From: Sambucus nigra
Lineage: Eukaryota > Streptophyta > Magnoliopsida > Dipsacales > Adoxaceae
Direction: 5' to 3'
NCBI GenBank assembly: GCA_949130495.1
Contig: CASBWL010000414.1
Span: forward strand, 1,091,001-1,155,000
Length of the DNA: 64,000 bases
Shown one piece after another: positions 12,641 to 26,012 of this stretch (the stretch's first letter is position 1; every line of letters begins with the position of its first letter). Under the pieces are notes generated by a model that ran no database searches, was not told the origin of the DNA, and was given only the letters and a program-made list of their open reading frames with translations. Made by a program: the position numbers and the translations under genes.

Positions 12641-14990
12641 ATTAGGTTCTAGTGTCCTTAGGATTTGTGTGGCTTTTCATGTTTTGGCGTAGCGTTCTTT
12701 GATATAAATCCCGATTATATGGTTGTTATATTCCTTCACGTATGCGATTTACGTTCTCCTACTACAAGGTATAGTTCAAGTGATTTTTACATGGTTTTGG
12801 TTCAACATGGAAGATTGAACATTATAGAACGACAAGCGTGGGGGGGGGTAAAAGGATTTGTAGGAGGGACGACTCATCAAAACCCGTGGAATATTCTGGA
12901 ATGAGGGACACGATAGGAGTCACTATGATAATTGTTCAGAAAATTGTAGTGGAGTATCCACTAGGACGCAATAGTTTCGCAAAGAACTATCGTGAAGGAC
13001 TATGGCGCAAGTTATAACCCCAAGTGTAGACAATAAGGGATGAGGGTTGAAGGGGATTTTTTTCATAAGAACAATTCGTTAAAGGTCAAGGGAGGTGCAG
13101 AAAGGCAATTTATAATTTGATGGAGAACATCCAATTGGGATCACATGTGGGGGAGTGTAGTAACACTCAAGTAAAAATTTTGGGCAAAGAAGTTTGCTCT
13201 TACAAGCAGTATGGGGTGATAGGAGCTAGTCACCACATTCATGGGGGGATACAGTGAATAACAAGGAATCTAGGGTGCAGATTATTATGAAATCTTTTAC
13301 CATAGCTAAATTGATATGTAAGGGAAATTGCAGTAATCTTTCCAAAGGGGTCGGACAGTGGTCGGATGGGAAGGAAAATTGACTGAATTCACAAACATCA
13401 TAACGGATGAGAGGGATACAGGGAATCAAGTAGGGCTATAAGTTAATAGTATACCCATGTGTAGAATATACAAGCATGGATAGGACATCTATCTAGGATG
13501 ACTGGGGTCGTTATCGTCAAGGTTTTACATTTACATTCGTATTAATTCTCTAGAGAGAGGGGAGCTAAGGGAGTTGGAGAATCTATCAAAAGAGTGAGAC
13601 TGGATTTTAGTGCTAGTGAGGCACTAAGGGAAGGGATACCCAGTAGAGAAAAAAAATTTATGATCGAGATCAATAGAACTTCTTATAAAATACGATTTTT
13701 TTAGTTAGGTCCATTAAGGCCATCAACTAGTCCTAGGGTATTAGCAGATCAAAAGGGATATAAGAGTACCAATCAGGGTCAAGGCTACCTGGTACGTGAA
13801 AAGGACAGCCCCGTCATAACCATTGGGTCCATAAAAAGGGGAAAGAAATAGAGATGTGTCTTATGTGCAAAATAGTGGAAACACATAGGTGGATTTTGAT
13901 CGCGGTGAGTCTGGGGAAAACAACTGAATGCCTAGTAGGGGCATCTATTGGAAAAGCTTTTGGTTTGATTAGGATGAAGGTATTATGTCTAATAACCATT
14001 GAGCCAATAATGTTATGGGCAGCTGAAACTACATGGTTTTTTCCTAGATGATTGGGGGTCTATTTTTTGCGTGATGTGAGTGGCTCACAGCAATGTATTA
14101 GTATTAAATTCAATCGAGAAACTATAGTGGAGGTATTGTTAATATCAATAGTATGTATATTTTTACCATGGAGTAGCGAGACACTCTTCGGTTCCACCTG
14201 AAAGGATTAGGTGGATACATTGGGATGATATTTTTTTGAGGATTAGCTCATTTTTAAGGTGATATTCGAGGTGTGGTTTTATCCTGGGTAGGGACTTGTT
14301 CGCAATGGTGGGAGGTTATAGCAAGGATATCGTGTTATTTGTTCCAATTTAGGATGCATAGTTTTTATGCTCCACCCGAAAGAGGTTTGAGCTTGGGAGA
14401 GTATTATGTGAAGTAGTCTTCATAGAGTACAGTTGTCTAGTTATACTGGATTTCGGTGCGTAGAAATTTTATTGATGAGATTCATAGTACATTGGGTTAT
14501 TGTGGAGCGGAGAGATTTATCTTGTTATTAATATTTAGTTCCAAGGGCTTAGTGATAGTGAGAGCGCAGTAGTATATGACTCCTTTAGAGACACGAGAGT
14601 CCATGACTAGACTTGTGAGTATAAGGGCAAGGTTTAAGAGTCTTGGGGATATTCTTTGGGTTCTGTAAAAATCAAGGACAATAATGTTGAAGAACAGTGC
14701 ATTAGGAAAAGTTCTTTTAAGCTTTGCTGGGAAGTGTTATATGCATAAGCCTAAACAAAATTCCAGAAGTGGGAAGAGGTCATTGGATTCAAGGTCATCG
14801 GATTGAATGATAATTAGTGAACATGTGGAGAAATATGTTGAGTAGAGAGACACTGAGCGATAGGTCCAGTGGAGCCGAGTAGTTTTATGAAAGACACACT
14901 GCGAACATCTGCACCACAAGTTGATAGGCGGGGCAATCTCAGGAAGAATTGAATAGTAAGTAGTAAAGTCATCGGAAACATTTGGAGGAT

Positions 14991-14995
14991 ATAAC
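14991..14995. repeat. Target site duplication ATAAC, left copy
   Basis: Repeated exactly at 17658-17662, on the other side of the solo LTR. Confidence 0.85.
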
Positions 14996-17657
14996 TGTAA
15001 TAACCCTCGCTTTTGAGGTCCTATTTTATATATAATTTTCTAGATATAGTAATTAGATATAAAAATGTTGATATGTGGAGTAGGTATTAATTTAAGGAAG
15101 AAAAGTAAATATCTACTATGATGTTGCATATTTACCGTAAGTATAGGTGAATTTTTCTATGTTATGTTTTGTAATGTCATATGATTTAAAAATGACATTT
15201 GGCTTAAAATGAAACCGGAACCTAAAATGAATTATAAAATTTCCAAATGATAATTTGGAGGGTGCAGATAGTTCCGGGAGGTTCGAGATAGTCAAATTAT
15301 GTGCCATATTATTTTTTGAGGTTCCGGGCACTTTTGACTGGTTGTAACTTAAATGAGTGGTTGCGTATTATTTTACCGCGTATTATTCACTTAAAGGTGG
15401 AATTTGGACCTAAGCCACGATTTATGTCTTGTTTAAGTTACTATTCCCTTAATTGAATTGGTAAACCTAGAGAAAGAAAGAGAAGAAGAGACCTTGGGAG
15501 AAATGGAGAGATTGAAGCTTCGGTGATTGTTCTTGCATACAACTTCATCAAAATCTGAACTTGCAAGCTTAAGGCAAGTTATCTACTTGCTATTTTATGA
15601 TTTAAGTAGAGTAATTAGCATTGATAGTTGTGGTCATGTGTGGTTTATGGAAGTTAGGGTTTTTATTTGATTTATGGGCTTTAGATCTTTGGAAGTTGAA
15701 TTGATATGATTTTGAGGTAAATTAAGGTTGTTGGATGTATTTATACCAATTAGTAGCAATAAATGATAAGGGTTTGGGTTGGATGAGTTTGGAAGAAATT
15801 AGGAGTCCAAGACTCCATAGCCGAAATTGGCAAAATTTACAGGACCGAATCGATTCGGCCTGGCCAAATCGATTCGCATAGAGGCAGTGTCCAGGACTGG
15901 GTGGACCGAATCGATTCGGTAATCCCTGAATTGGTTCGGCTGTTATGAAGAATGTTGGTTTTCCTAACCGAATCGATTTGGTTAGTCCGAATCGATTCGC
16001 TTGTCTGGCCGAATCGATTCGCCCTAGTCCGAATCGATTCGGAAATCCTGCATTTTTCTTTTTGTTTTTCTTTTCAAATTTTGACCCTTTCAATTAGGAT
16101 TAAAACCTAGGAACCTTCTTGAATGAACTAAACATAGAATCCTAGAGTTTTAGTCAAGTTAGATTGTTACCCTATAGTTGAATGGGATCACTTGGGGTTA
16201 ATTCATGGGTATTTATGGTGATGTTTAGGCATCACTTCTCATTTGGAAGATAAATTGGAAAATAGAATTCTAAGCCCATATGTGGAGATTTTAGAGTCCT
16301 TTTTGAGGTATATAAAACCTTGGGTCCTATAAGATTTTAGGAAATTGTTTAGAGAATACTTCGGGACCTAATTATATGACGAAATTGAATAAGAAATATT
16401 CAAAGATGATGGTTTCAAGTAAAATGAAACACATGTGATTCATGGTAATTAAAATGAGATTATATTAGTAATTGTTAAATTACTTAAACACACCTCTCTA
16501 AATGCTATCATAAAGGAAGCTCGCGCATGAGGTGATGTCCCCTACCTATTTAATGCGAGATGACTATAATCCTCAGCCATATGCGGGGTTTTTATATGTT
16601 TTTTTGCGCTGGTGAGGTAATTCCGGGTGTGGTTATAACTCACTCGCAGGCATATGGACACTTCCCGACGTGCGTTAGGTGCCCAGGATGTCTTGTATAG
16701 ATAGGCCCATGAAGATGATAGTCATTTAGGGGCTCTCCCAGTGGGGAAACTCAGAGGGGCGGTCTTAGAAACATTATATGTATAAGAATATAACCTTTCT
16801 AACTCAAGTGGGACTTGAGGTATGTAAATTGCCATAAAAGGAGATGTTAATTATATCCCTGCTAAGGAATGGAAAACGGAAAGATATGATGGAAATTATA
16901 TTCCTACTAAGGAATGGAAAATGATAAGATACGAGATGAAATGAGATTTAAATTTTGTTTCTCTTGCTTAATTTAATAACTGTTAGAAACCTATATAAAT
17001 GCATTATCACATTTGATGATTAGGTTGTTAGATTCTCATTCACATTATTCATAATTTATTGTCCATATCTATCATGTTTCTTACTCTTTCGGGAATCATT
17101 TATAAACCGGGCCCTGACCCGTTCATTTTCCATGTTGTGCATGTTGCTGTATCCGCTCAGGTGCTCCTCCGTAAGGGCGCCCGTTATGATTTTCTTACTC
17201 CTTTGCTTTTGATGTGCTGTATGATCTTGCGGATTATTACAGGACGTTTGTTAGACGCCTTCATTTTTGGACTCTAGATATGATCGGGTCTTTCATTCGG
17301 GCTAGTGGTCCATCTTTTGTACTTGTTAATGAATGTAGTATGTAAGATATTGAACTGTGGAAACACTTTGAATGTAACTGTGGACCGACAGATTATTCGG
17401 TCCTTTTATTGTATGTTGTTTTGGTATTTAACTATTTGTTCTTTTGAAATTCCACTTTCATCAGATTTGGGTTGTTTAATTTATTTCTTAACTCGTTATC
17501 AAACCAAAATTTTTGACAACATGCTTTCTGATCTATTGAGTGGTCTTCCCGTATACCTATTTTATTGTTATGATGCTGAGGATGATATCCATCCATGATT
17601 TCGTTATGTCGAGGTATCGGGCTGGCCACCCCTTATTTCGGAATGCGGGTTGTCACA
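14996..17657 (+). mobile_element. Solo LTR of a gypsy element (2662 bp)
   Basis: Begins TGTAATAACCC, ends TTGTCACA and is flanked by the perfect 5-bp duplication ATAAC (14991-14995, 17658-17662). It splits family A internal region 1: the second internal copy lacks it. No internal region or second LTR is present, so LTR-LTR recombination has removed the rest. It has a purine-rich leader (about 15470-15510), AAGGCAAGT at 15572-15580 (GC donor consensus) and eight CGAATCGATTCG-type palindromes at 15840-16043. The string near 15275, 'gggaggttcgagatagtca', is also found in modified form in the Tekay and gag-only LTRs, pointing to a common lineage. Confidence 0.9.
15840..16043. repeat. Palindrome cluster, CGAATCGATTCG core (8 copies)
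   Basis: Eight copies of CCGAATCGATTCGG or close variants, mostly 20-40 bp apart, some with one or two changes (for example CCAAATCGATTCGC and CTGAATTGGTTCGGC). The core is a perfect 12-bp palindrome. The same core fills the cluster in the gag-only element's LTRs. Confidence 0.95.
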
Positions 17658-17662
17658 ATAAC

Positions 17663-18749
17663 CAAATCGAAAATGTGGGAGCGGAACTTGAGATAAATAT
17701 ATTTACGTATGTGATAATCATAGGTTCGTGCAAATATGCACGAGATATAGGGTGTATGGGAACCTTGCGACGAGCCACTGTCTCTAATGGGTAGATACTT
17801 AGTTGATTCGGGGAGGAGATACAAAGGCGATGATTTTGGATATATTACGGAGGAATGGAAATAAGATGTTCCACGGATTATGAAACATTGAGCGTGGGGG
17901 TGATTGGAATTAACATTGAGTGCATCACAACCTATGGTTTGTTACCAGTAGGATTCGCGAGTGAGATGAATATTAATGTATGTGTTGGTCAAAATAGCCA
18001 TAGTGTATATATTTAACTACCATGGGATAGTGGGGTTACTTGGTGTTAACCATAAGATGGTGAAAGGTACACGATAGGAAGGTTGTATTATAACATATAT
18101 TTCTACTTTCGAGATTTATGGGAACAACTAGTATGTTTTTTGAAGTTTCAACCTTATAGCTATAGTTTGGGGCTATAGTGGATAGTTATAGTAAGACCGG
18201 GTGTTCGCAGTACCAGGGTATGAATTATCGTTGCTAGGTTTCACCTGAGATAGGGTCTAGCGTATAGATATGATTATGTATGTTAAAATGTGTTGTATAT
18301 TAATGTATTAATATTGTTAATTGAAATCCCGGGGAGTAGGGACATTTCTGAGGTGATTCAGGCTGGGCTAAATTATTATTGGGCGGGGAGATATAGCTCG
18401 GGACCTATTTTCACAAAAGAAAACTAGTGATAATAACACTGCGGAAGTGTATTTTGTCCTTTTTAGCATAACAGTGGATACGTATACTTTTATGCCGAGA
18501 GAAGGGAAATTAGGGTTGTTATAATAGTGGGATTGCAATTATATTACGGTTTGAGGGTTGGTTAAAGAAGGGTTTCATTTCATGCGGTTAAGCACGGGTA
18601 CATGGTGTATGGGCACATTCGTTAATTACATTCTTTTAAGAACTATATGTAGCAATACTAAGGGTCAGTGATTACGAAGCTAAAGGAGACTAGGAGTACT
18701 AGGTTTATCCGAATGTTGAGGAGGAAATTCCATTGTAAGGGGGGAACTA
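17663..18749 (+). mobile_element. Family A internal region 1, right part
   Basis: Continues the alignment with 23270-24289 after the solo LTR. Relative to this copy, internal region 2 lacks roughly 90 bp around the solo LTR insertion point. No coding sequence is recognised. It ends in a polypurine tract before LTR copy 2. Confidence 0.65.
18737..18748 (+). promoter_or_regulatory. Polypurine tract, family A
   Basis: AAGGGGGGAACT directly before the LTR start at 18750. Copy 2 of the internal region ends likewise (AAGGGGGAAGT at 24278-24288). This is the expected plus-strand priming site. Confidence 0.8.
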
Positions 18750-19581
18750 TGTAACAACCCGTAAATTCAAGAACCGTTAATTTAATAATATTTTGGGAGA
18801 AAAAAGAATTTATTTTATTGGGAGGAATTAAATTCTTGAATTGGGAAATTTTAAAATTTGTGGAATTTATTAATTTGACAAAATTGAGGATTAATTATTT
18901 GGACTATTTCGTGTTGTATTTTTAGGTAAAAAATTTCGAGAATATTATAGATTAATTCAGATGGAAATTTGGAGTGCACAGTTGATTCCGAAGGGGTCGA
19001 AATAGTTGGAAATGAGTGGCCACAAGTATAATATGGATTTCGGTACCTTTCTAGACACATTTCAGCTCTCAAATAAGTGTTTGGGCCCTTTTTAGAAGGC
19101 CCGTAAGCCCAAAAATGGGATTTAAGTAAATAACCCTAATTGATAGAGGGTGTGGGATCTTTAATTCATTTTTAGAAGATCAAATTAAGAAGTGCCAAAG
19201 AAGGGAGGAACTAGAGGATATTTTGATAGATTAAACCAAAACAAGAGAGGAGACCATTGAATCAACCTATCATCTTCATCAAAGAATATGATTCTATAAA
19301 CCCGAAGGCAATTTGTTTAACTTGCATTTTGATTAATTACATTTTCCCTATTCATGTTATAAAAGGTGTGAATTCATTTATATATTAGGGTCTCGTTCTA
19401 TATTTGAATTTGGTGATTTCACGATTCTGATTTAAAAATCTTTAGAGATAATAAGAATATGTGGATTTTGATTCCCCAATTTTTGTAAATGATGTAGTTA
19501 GATTTAGAAAATCAAATGGGTGGATTTAGGATGATTCTTGGAAGGTTTTGGGGTAAAACTATGTGCAAAAACGGTGATGTG

Positions 19582-19628
<47 letters not shown>

Positions 19629-20927
19629 GGTGATGTGTAGTATATTTATATGAATTATAAATGTTTTTGTGTATAATATTTATATTAATGCATACCCATT
19701 CTAGTGATATCATGGGAAGTTGCGCGATGTGGGTGAATCCCTTGGCTAGAGAATGGAGGACGAGTATAGTGCCCGGGTCATAGCATCTGGACAAGGGGTG
19801 AGACGTCTTGGGTATGAGTATGCCTCATTTCCAGTGGGAACTATGGCCTCCTCCAATTCATTTATTTTTCTTATTCTGGGAGAGTACCCTGTCAGTATTT
19901 CGGGAAAATGAGCATACCCGTTGATGATAGAATTTTAGAGAAAACACAATGAGTGCCCACTCAGGGGAAAATTTATATATCTACGACATGTATGTGTGAA
20001 TGTTGTAGTATGATATTACATATATATGGGACATTTTTATATGGGTGGATACATGGTGAGAATTGTATAAATTATATAACTCGTGAGAATATTTTGTAGT
20101 ATCGAATGATAAATGATTTAAATAAATTTGTGTGATTAATAACTTATAGAATTGTATACTAAACTCACTTGGGATAGAGTAGTGGGAATAATAGGACATG
20201 TAGATATTTATGACAAGACTAGTTACGTGGTACATAGCTAGATGGGCGATATAGAGGTACGTTAGGTATGCACATTAGTCGAGAGATAAGGTGGTCCTGA
20301 AGAGAGTGTGTGTCACTAACTTAATATGAAGAGCATTCATATATTTTAATTTACTGTAATTAAATTCACTTGCTAAATATTTTCAAAATGTTTAGGGTTC
20401 TAACCGTTATAAAATATTTTCAAACCTTTTGGTGTCCAACCACAGGGACGTCAGTATTGTTTTATTCTAGGGTTACGCAGTTAAGACACATGTGGATGTT
20501 ATAGGACTTTGGCTTATCTGCTTCAATCAATTCATTCCTAGATTAGGATGTAGTTAATATTCCATTTGGGCATGTCGCCTTAGTTGGGTCATTTTATTTC
20601 AGTTAGATGATGTATTCAATTATTTCTCTTGTGGTTATTTTTTATATTTGATTTTTATCCGATGGTTGTCTCGGTAAGGATTATATTCATTCCTATTCTA
20701 TATTACCGATTCAGTGATTGTCTGAATGGTTATATTATATATTCTTTCGCATGTTGTTTGAGATGTTAAATAAAATTATTAAATTTGGCACCACGTCTTT
20801 TGAATACAAGGTGATTTGTATGTTTTAAAAAGTTTTCGACAGTGATACCAAGAATGATCCAGATGAGATTCCTATTTAATTTCAGATAGTACTGATCATT
20901 CAATATTTTATTAGACGGGGTGTCGCA
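18750..20927 (+). repeat. Family A LTR, copy 2 (2178 bp)
   Basis: Starts TGTAACAACCCG and ends GGGTGTCGCA. It aligns with copy 1 over its length, with about 15% mismatches in the stretches I compared. The donor-like string is mutated here (GAAGGCAATTTG near 19304). A (TA)n microsatellite lies at 19582-19627. The shared-LTR position between two internal regions marks the tandem array. Confidence 0.85.
19582..19627. repeat. (TA)n microsatellite
   Basis: About 23 TA units at the same LTR position as the repeats at 11297-11326. Confidence 0.95.
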
Positions 20928-23900
20928 GATGGTATCAGGGCATTAGGTTATAGTGTCCTTAGGATCTGTGCAGATTTTCATCTTTTAGGGTATCATTTTT
21001 TGATATTGAGCCATATTATATGGTTGTTGCATTCCTTCACGTATGCGATTTATGTTCTCCTGTTATAGGGTATTGTCCAAGTGATTTTTACGTAGCTTTG
21101 GTCGAGCATGGCAGATCGAACATCATAAAATGACTAGGGCGGGAAATAAAAGGATTTGTAGGAGGGACGAATGAGTAAAAAAACATTGAATATTCTTGAA
21201 ACAGGGACGCGATAGGGGTCACCATGATAATTATTTAAACAATTGATGTGGAGTATCCGCTCGGTTGCAATAGTTTCCCTAGTAACCATCGTGAAGGATG
21301 ATGGTGCAAGTTAAAACCCCAAGTGTAGACAACAAGGGGTACGGGAAGAAGAAGATTTTGTTTTAATAGAATAATTAGTTAAAAGTCGAGGGAGGTGCAG
21401 AAGGGTGATTTATAATCGGATGGAGAACATACAATTGGGATCACATGTGAGGGAGTGTAGTGACACTCAAGTCAAAATTTTGGGCAAAGAAGTTTTCTCT
21501 TAGAAGCAGTAGGGGGTGATGTGTGCTAGTCACCACATTCATGGGGGGATACTCTGAATAATAAGGAATCCGGGGTGTGCATTATTACGAAATTTTTTAC
21601 CCAAGTTAAATTAATAGGAAAGGGAAATTCCAACAATCTTTCCAAAAGGGTCAGACAATGTTCGGATGGGAAAGAAAGTTGACTTAATTCGGAAAATTTG
21701 TAACCGATGAGGGGGATACGATGAATCAAGTAGGGTTGTAAGTTAATATTAGAACCATGGGTAGAATATACAAGAATGTGTGGGAGATCTAGTTAGAATG
21801 ACTGGTGTCGTTGTCTTTAAGGCTATACATTTACATTCGTATCAATGCTCTCGAGATAGGAGACCTAAGGGAGTTGGAGAATCTATCAGAAGAGTGAGAT
21901 TGGATTTTAGTGCTAGTGAGGCACCAAAGGAAGGTATACCCAGTAGTGAACCCATATTAATGATCGAGATCAATATAATTTCTACCAAGAGACGGTTTTT
22001 TCATTTAGGTCCATTAAGGCCGTCAACCTATCCTCGAGAATTAATGGATTAAAAGGTAGTTAGGAGTAGTAATTAGGGTCAAGGCCAACTGGTACGTGAA
22101 AAGGAAAACCTCGTAATGGACAAGGAAATAGGAAAGACACAGAGAGGTGTCTTATGTGTAAAAGTGAGGAAACAAATGGGTGGATTTCGATCGCGAAGAG
22201 TCCGGGGATAGCGGCTGGATGCCTAATAAGGGCATCTATGGGAAAAGCTTTTGGTTTGATTAGGACAAGCGTATCATGTCTAATAACCATTGAGCTGACA
22301 GTTTGATGGGCAACTGAAACTACATGTTTTATTCCGAGATGATTGGGGGTCAATTTTGCGTGATGTGAGTGGGTCATAATAGTGTATTAGTACTAGATTC
22401 ACGTGAGAAACTATAGTGGAGGTATTATTAATATCAATAGTAAGTGTATTTTTACCATGGGGTAGCCGGGGAATCTTCGGTTATACCTAAAAGTAATGGG
22501 TGAGTACGTTGGGATGATATTTTTTTGAAGATTATCTCATTTGTAAGGTGATATTCGAGGTGTGGTTTTATCCTAGGTACGGACGTGTTCGCAATGGTGG
22601 GAGGTTATATCAAGCCTATCTTGTTCTTTGTTCCAAGACAGAATGCATATTTTTGATGTTCCACCTAAAAGAGGTTTGACCTCATGACAATATTGTGTGA
22701 AGTAGGCTTCATAGAGGACAGTTGTCTAGTTATATTGGATCCCGATGCGTAGGTCTATTCTTGATGAGATTCAGTGTATGTTGGGTTTCCATGGAGCGGA
22801 GAGATTTAACTCGTTATTAATATTTAAGGCCAAGGGCTTAGTGATAGTGTGAGTGCAGTAGTATCTAACTCCTTTAGAGTTGCGAGAGTCCATGACTGGA
22901 CTTGTGAGTATAGGGCCAAGGTTTGAGAGTCCCAGCGATATTCTTTAGGTTCTGTAAAAATCAAGTACAAACAAAGTATAAGAATAGTGTGTTAGGAACA
23001 GTTCTTTTGAGCTTTGCGGGGTAGTGTTATACGTATTAGCATAAATAAAATGCCAAAAGTGGGAAGACGCCATTGGATTCATGGTGATAGGATTTCATGA
23101 TAATTAGTGAACATGTCGAGAAAATATGTTGAGTAGAGAGCCACTAAGGGATAGGTCCAGCGGAGCAGGGAAGAGTTGCAAAAGATGCGAAGATTTGCAC
23201 CACAGGTTCATAGGTGAGGAAATATTAGGAATAATTGTATAGTAAGTAGTAAGGTCATCAAAACATTTGTGCAAATATGCATGAGATACAGGGTGTATGA
23301 GCACGCTGTGAGGAGACAGAGTCTCTACTGGGTAGATACTTAGCAGATTTGGGGAAGGGATGCAAACGCGAAGACTTTAGATATATTCCGGAGAAATGGA
23401 AATAAGTTGCTCCACAGATTATGAAATGTTGAGCATGGGTATGTTTGGGGTGACATTGAGTGCATCACAACCTATGGTTTGTTACCAGTAGGATTCGTGA
23501 GTGAGACGGATATTAGTGGATCTTTTGGTCGAAATAGACATAGTGTTTATATTTAAGCACATTGAGATAGCGGGGTTATTTGGTGTTAACCACAAGCGAG
23601 TGGAAGGTACACGAGAGGAAGGTTACATTATAACAAATATTTCTACTTTCAACATTTACGATGGTAGCTCGTATGTTTTTCCAAGATTCAATTGTGTAGC
23701 TATAGTTTGGGGCTATAGTGGATAATTATAGTAAGACTGGGTGTTCACAGTGATAGGGTATGAATTATCGTTGCTAGGTTTCACCTGAGATAGGGACTAG
23801 CATATATATATACGATTACGTACATTAAAATGTGTAACATATTAATGTATTAATATTGTTAATTGAAATCCCAAGGCGTAGGGACATTTCTGAAGTGATT

Positions 23901-24289
23901 CGAGTTAGGTTGAATTATTGTCTAGTGGGTAGATATAGCTTGAGACTTATTTTCATGCTAGAAAACTAGTGATAGTAATGTTTCGGTAGTGTATTTTGTC
24001 CTTTTTAGCACAAGAGTGGATACATATACTTTTATGACGAGAGAAGGCTATTTGGGATATTATAACGGTGGGATTGAAATTATATTACGGTTTAAGGGAT
24101 GGTAAAATACGAGTTTCATTTCGTGCAGTTAATCACGAGTACAGGGTCTATGAGCGCTTTTGTTAATTACATTCGCTTAAGAACTATGTGTCGCAATACT
24201 ATGGGTAAGTGATTACAACACTCGTTGAGACTTGGAGTACTAGGCTTATCCGAATTTTGAGGAAAAAATCTCATCGTAAGGGGGAAGTA
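20928..24289 (+). mobile_element. Family A internal region 2 (non-coding, 3.36 kb)
   Basis: A second copy of 12627-14995 plus 17663-18749, lacking the solo LTR. The longest open frame here (21780-22052) has no recognisable domain and is broken in copy 1. I see no gag, protease, RT, RNase H or integrase motif. It ends with a polypurine tract at 24278-24288. Confidence 0.7.
20930..20941 (+). promoter_or_regulatory. Primer binding site, family A copy 2 (one mismatch)
   Basis: TGGTATCAGGGC differs by one base from the consensus. It lies 2 nt after the LTR end, as in copy 1. Confidence 0.8.
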
Positions 24290-25916
24290 TGTAACACCCC
24301 ATTAATTCAAGGACCGTTAATTCAATAATATTTTGGGAGAAAAAGAATTTATTTTATTGGGAGGAATTAAATTCATCAATTGGGAAATTTTTAATTTGAG
24401 GAATTTATTAATTTGGCGAATTGAAGATTAATTATTTGGACTATTTTGTGTCGCATTTTGAGGTCAGAAATTTGGAGAATGTTATTGATTAATTCAGATG
24501 GAAATTCGGAGTGCACAGTTGCGTCTGGAGGGGTCAAAATAGTTGGAAATGAGTGACCATGTGTATAATATGGGTTTTAGGACCTTTCTAGACACATTTG
24601 AGCTCCCAAATAAGTGTTTGGGCCCTATTTAGAATGCCCATAAGCCCAAAAATGGGATTTAAGTAAATAACCCTAATTGAGAGAGGGTGTGGAACATTAA
24701 TTCATTTTTAGCAGACCAAATTAAGTATATCCAAAGAAGGGAGCAACAAGAGGAGATTTAGAGGGATTAAACTAAGAATAAGAGAGGAGATCATTGAATC
24801 AACCCACCATATTCATAAAAAATATGATTCTACAAACCCTAAGACGAGTGGTTTAACTTTCATTTTGATTAATTGCATTTTTCCTATTCATATTATAGAA
24901 GGTGTGAATTGATTAATATGTTAGAGTTAGTTCTATATTTCAATTTGGGGATTTTATGATTGTGATTTAATAATCTTTAGAGATGATAAGAATATGTGGA
25001 TTTTGATTCACCAATTTATGTAGATGATGTAGTTAGATTGAGAAAATCAAATGGGTGGATTTAGGATGAATCTTGGAAGGTTTTGGGGTAAAAATCTGTG
25101 TATAAATGAAGGTTTAAAAACTTTAATGGCAGAAATGGGTTTTTTGGGCAACAATGGAGGAGAGGGAACACCAGGGTTGCTCGAATGACCTGGTGTCTCG
25201 TTAAAACGATATCCAGAGTCATTAGAATGACATGTCAAGTCGCTTGAACTACGCAGTTTGATTTTGAAAGGTTTGTTCCCTTCCCTGTTTCAGACATGAT
25301 TATTAATTTTGCTTAAAGGGTTCCTGTTTTGGGTAAATCTAAATTGTGGATTATAATTTAGGCTTTGAATTGTTGAAATTACCCATGGATTAGTAGAGGT
25401 TAAATCCAAAAACAAATCTACGGTTTAATTTGTGTAATTGTGAACCTTGCACATTAAGTGGGCTAACTTATTTGATAGAAAATGTTTGATAATTTGGGGA
25501 AGTTAATTTTTGGGACCGAGCGAGTGATTCCGGGTGTATTGGTTGAGCGGCGCCAAGATCATTAATTAATATTTGATTAATTCAATTGAGTCGGGATATG
25601 GAATCGAACGAAATTTGGACTAGTGCTACAAATGTTTAGGCAAGGATTTGGTCGAGTTAATTTATTATAGGGATATATAATAAATTAAAGAATATTCGAA
25701 TATAAAAAGTGTGTTAACTGTTATATGTCGGATTGAGGAATAAATTCTACATGATGAGATTTTGGGCCGACGGTACAAGTTCGGGTAATCTAGTTGGGGG
25801 ACACAACTTAAGTAATAAATGAATAAGTGTGCAAAATTATTTAAATATCAAGTCAGTAGGTAGACTTGGAGAGGTTAGGCTAGTGTTACGAGTATAGTAT
25901 ACGAGTATCCTCGATT

Positions 25917-26009
<93 letters not shown>
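24290..26009 (+). repeat. Family A LTR, copy 3, left part
   Basis: 24290 to about 25113 aligns with the first 0.8 kb of copies 1 and 2. From about 25114 to 25917 it carries roughly 800 bp absent from them, including TCGAATGAC/CATTAGAATGAC words at 25178-25255, and then a long (TA)n run. The rest of the LTR resumes at 51373 after the Helitron. Left 0.82 kb plus right 1.37 kb equals about 2.19 kb, the full length of the other copies, so copy 3 is a complete LTR split by insertions. The extra 800 bp is either an insertion here or was lost from copies 1 and 2. Confidence 0.7.
25917..26009. repeat. (TA)n microsatellite at the Helitron insertion side
   Basis: About 45 TA units. The matching family A position beyond the Helitron (51373-51444) is a (GT)n(TA)n run, so the Helitron appears to have landed inside a dinucleotide repeat. 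Confidence 0.95.

Positions 26010-26012
<3 letters not shown>

Larger units (their letters stand above)
12627..14995 (+). mobile_element. Family A internal region 1, left part (non-coding)
   Basis: Aligns with 20928-23270 throughout. The first roughly 150 bp after the PBS resemble the Tekay leader. After that I cannot recognise gag, protease, RT or integrase in any frame, and the short open frames are not conserved between the two copies. This fits a LARD, whose long internal region is mobilised by a related autonomous partner. Heavily decayed coding sequence cannot be excluded. Confidence 0.65.

Noticed and set aside
15722..16093. 123-codon minus-strand open frame with repeated NRFG/SIR words
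   Set aside because: It is the translation of the CGAATCGATTCG palindrome cluster in a solo LTR. Similar frames appear at 32224-32638 and 39195-39452 for the same reason.
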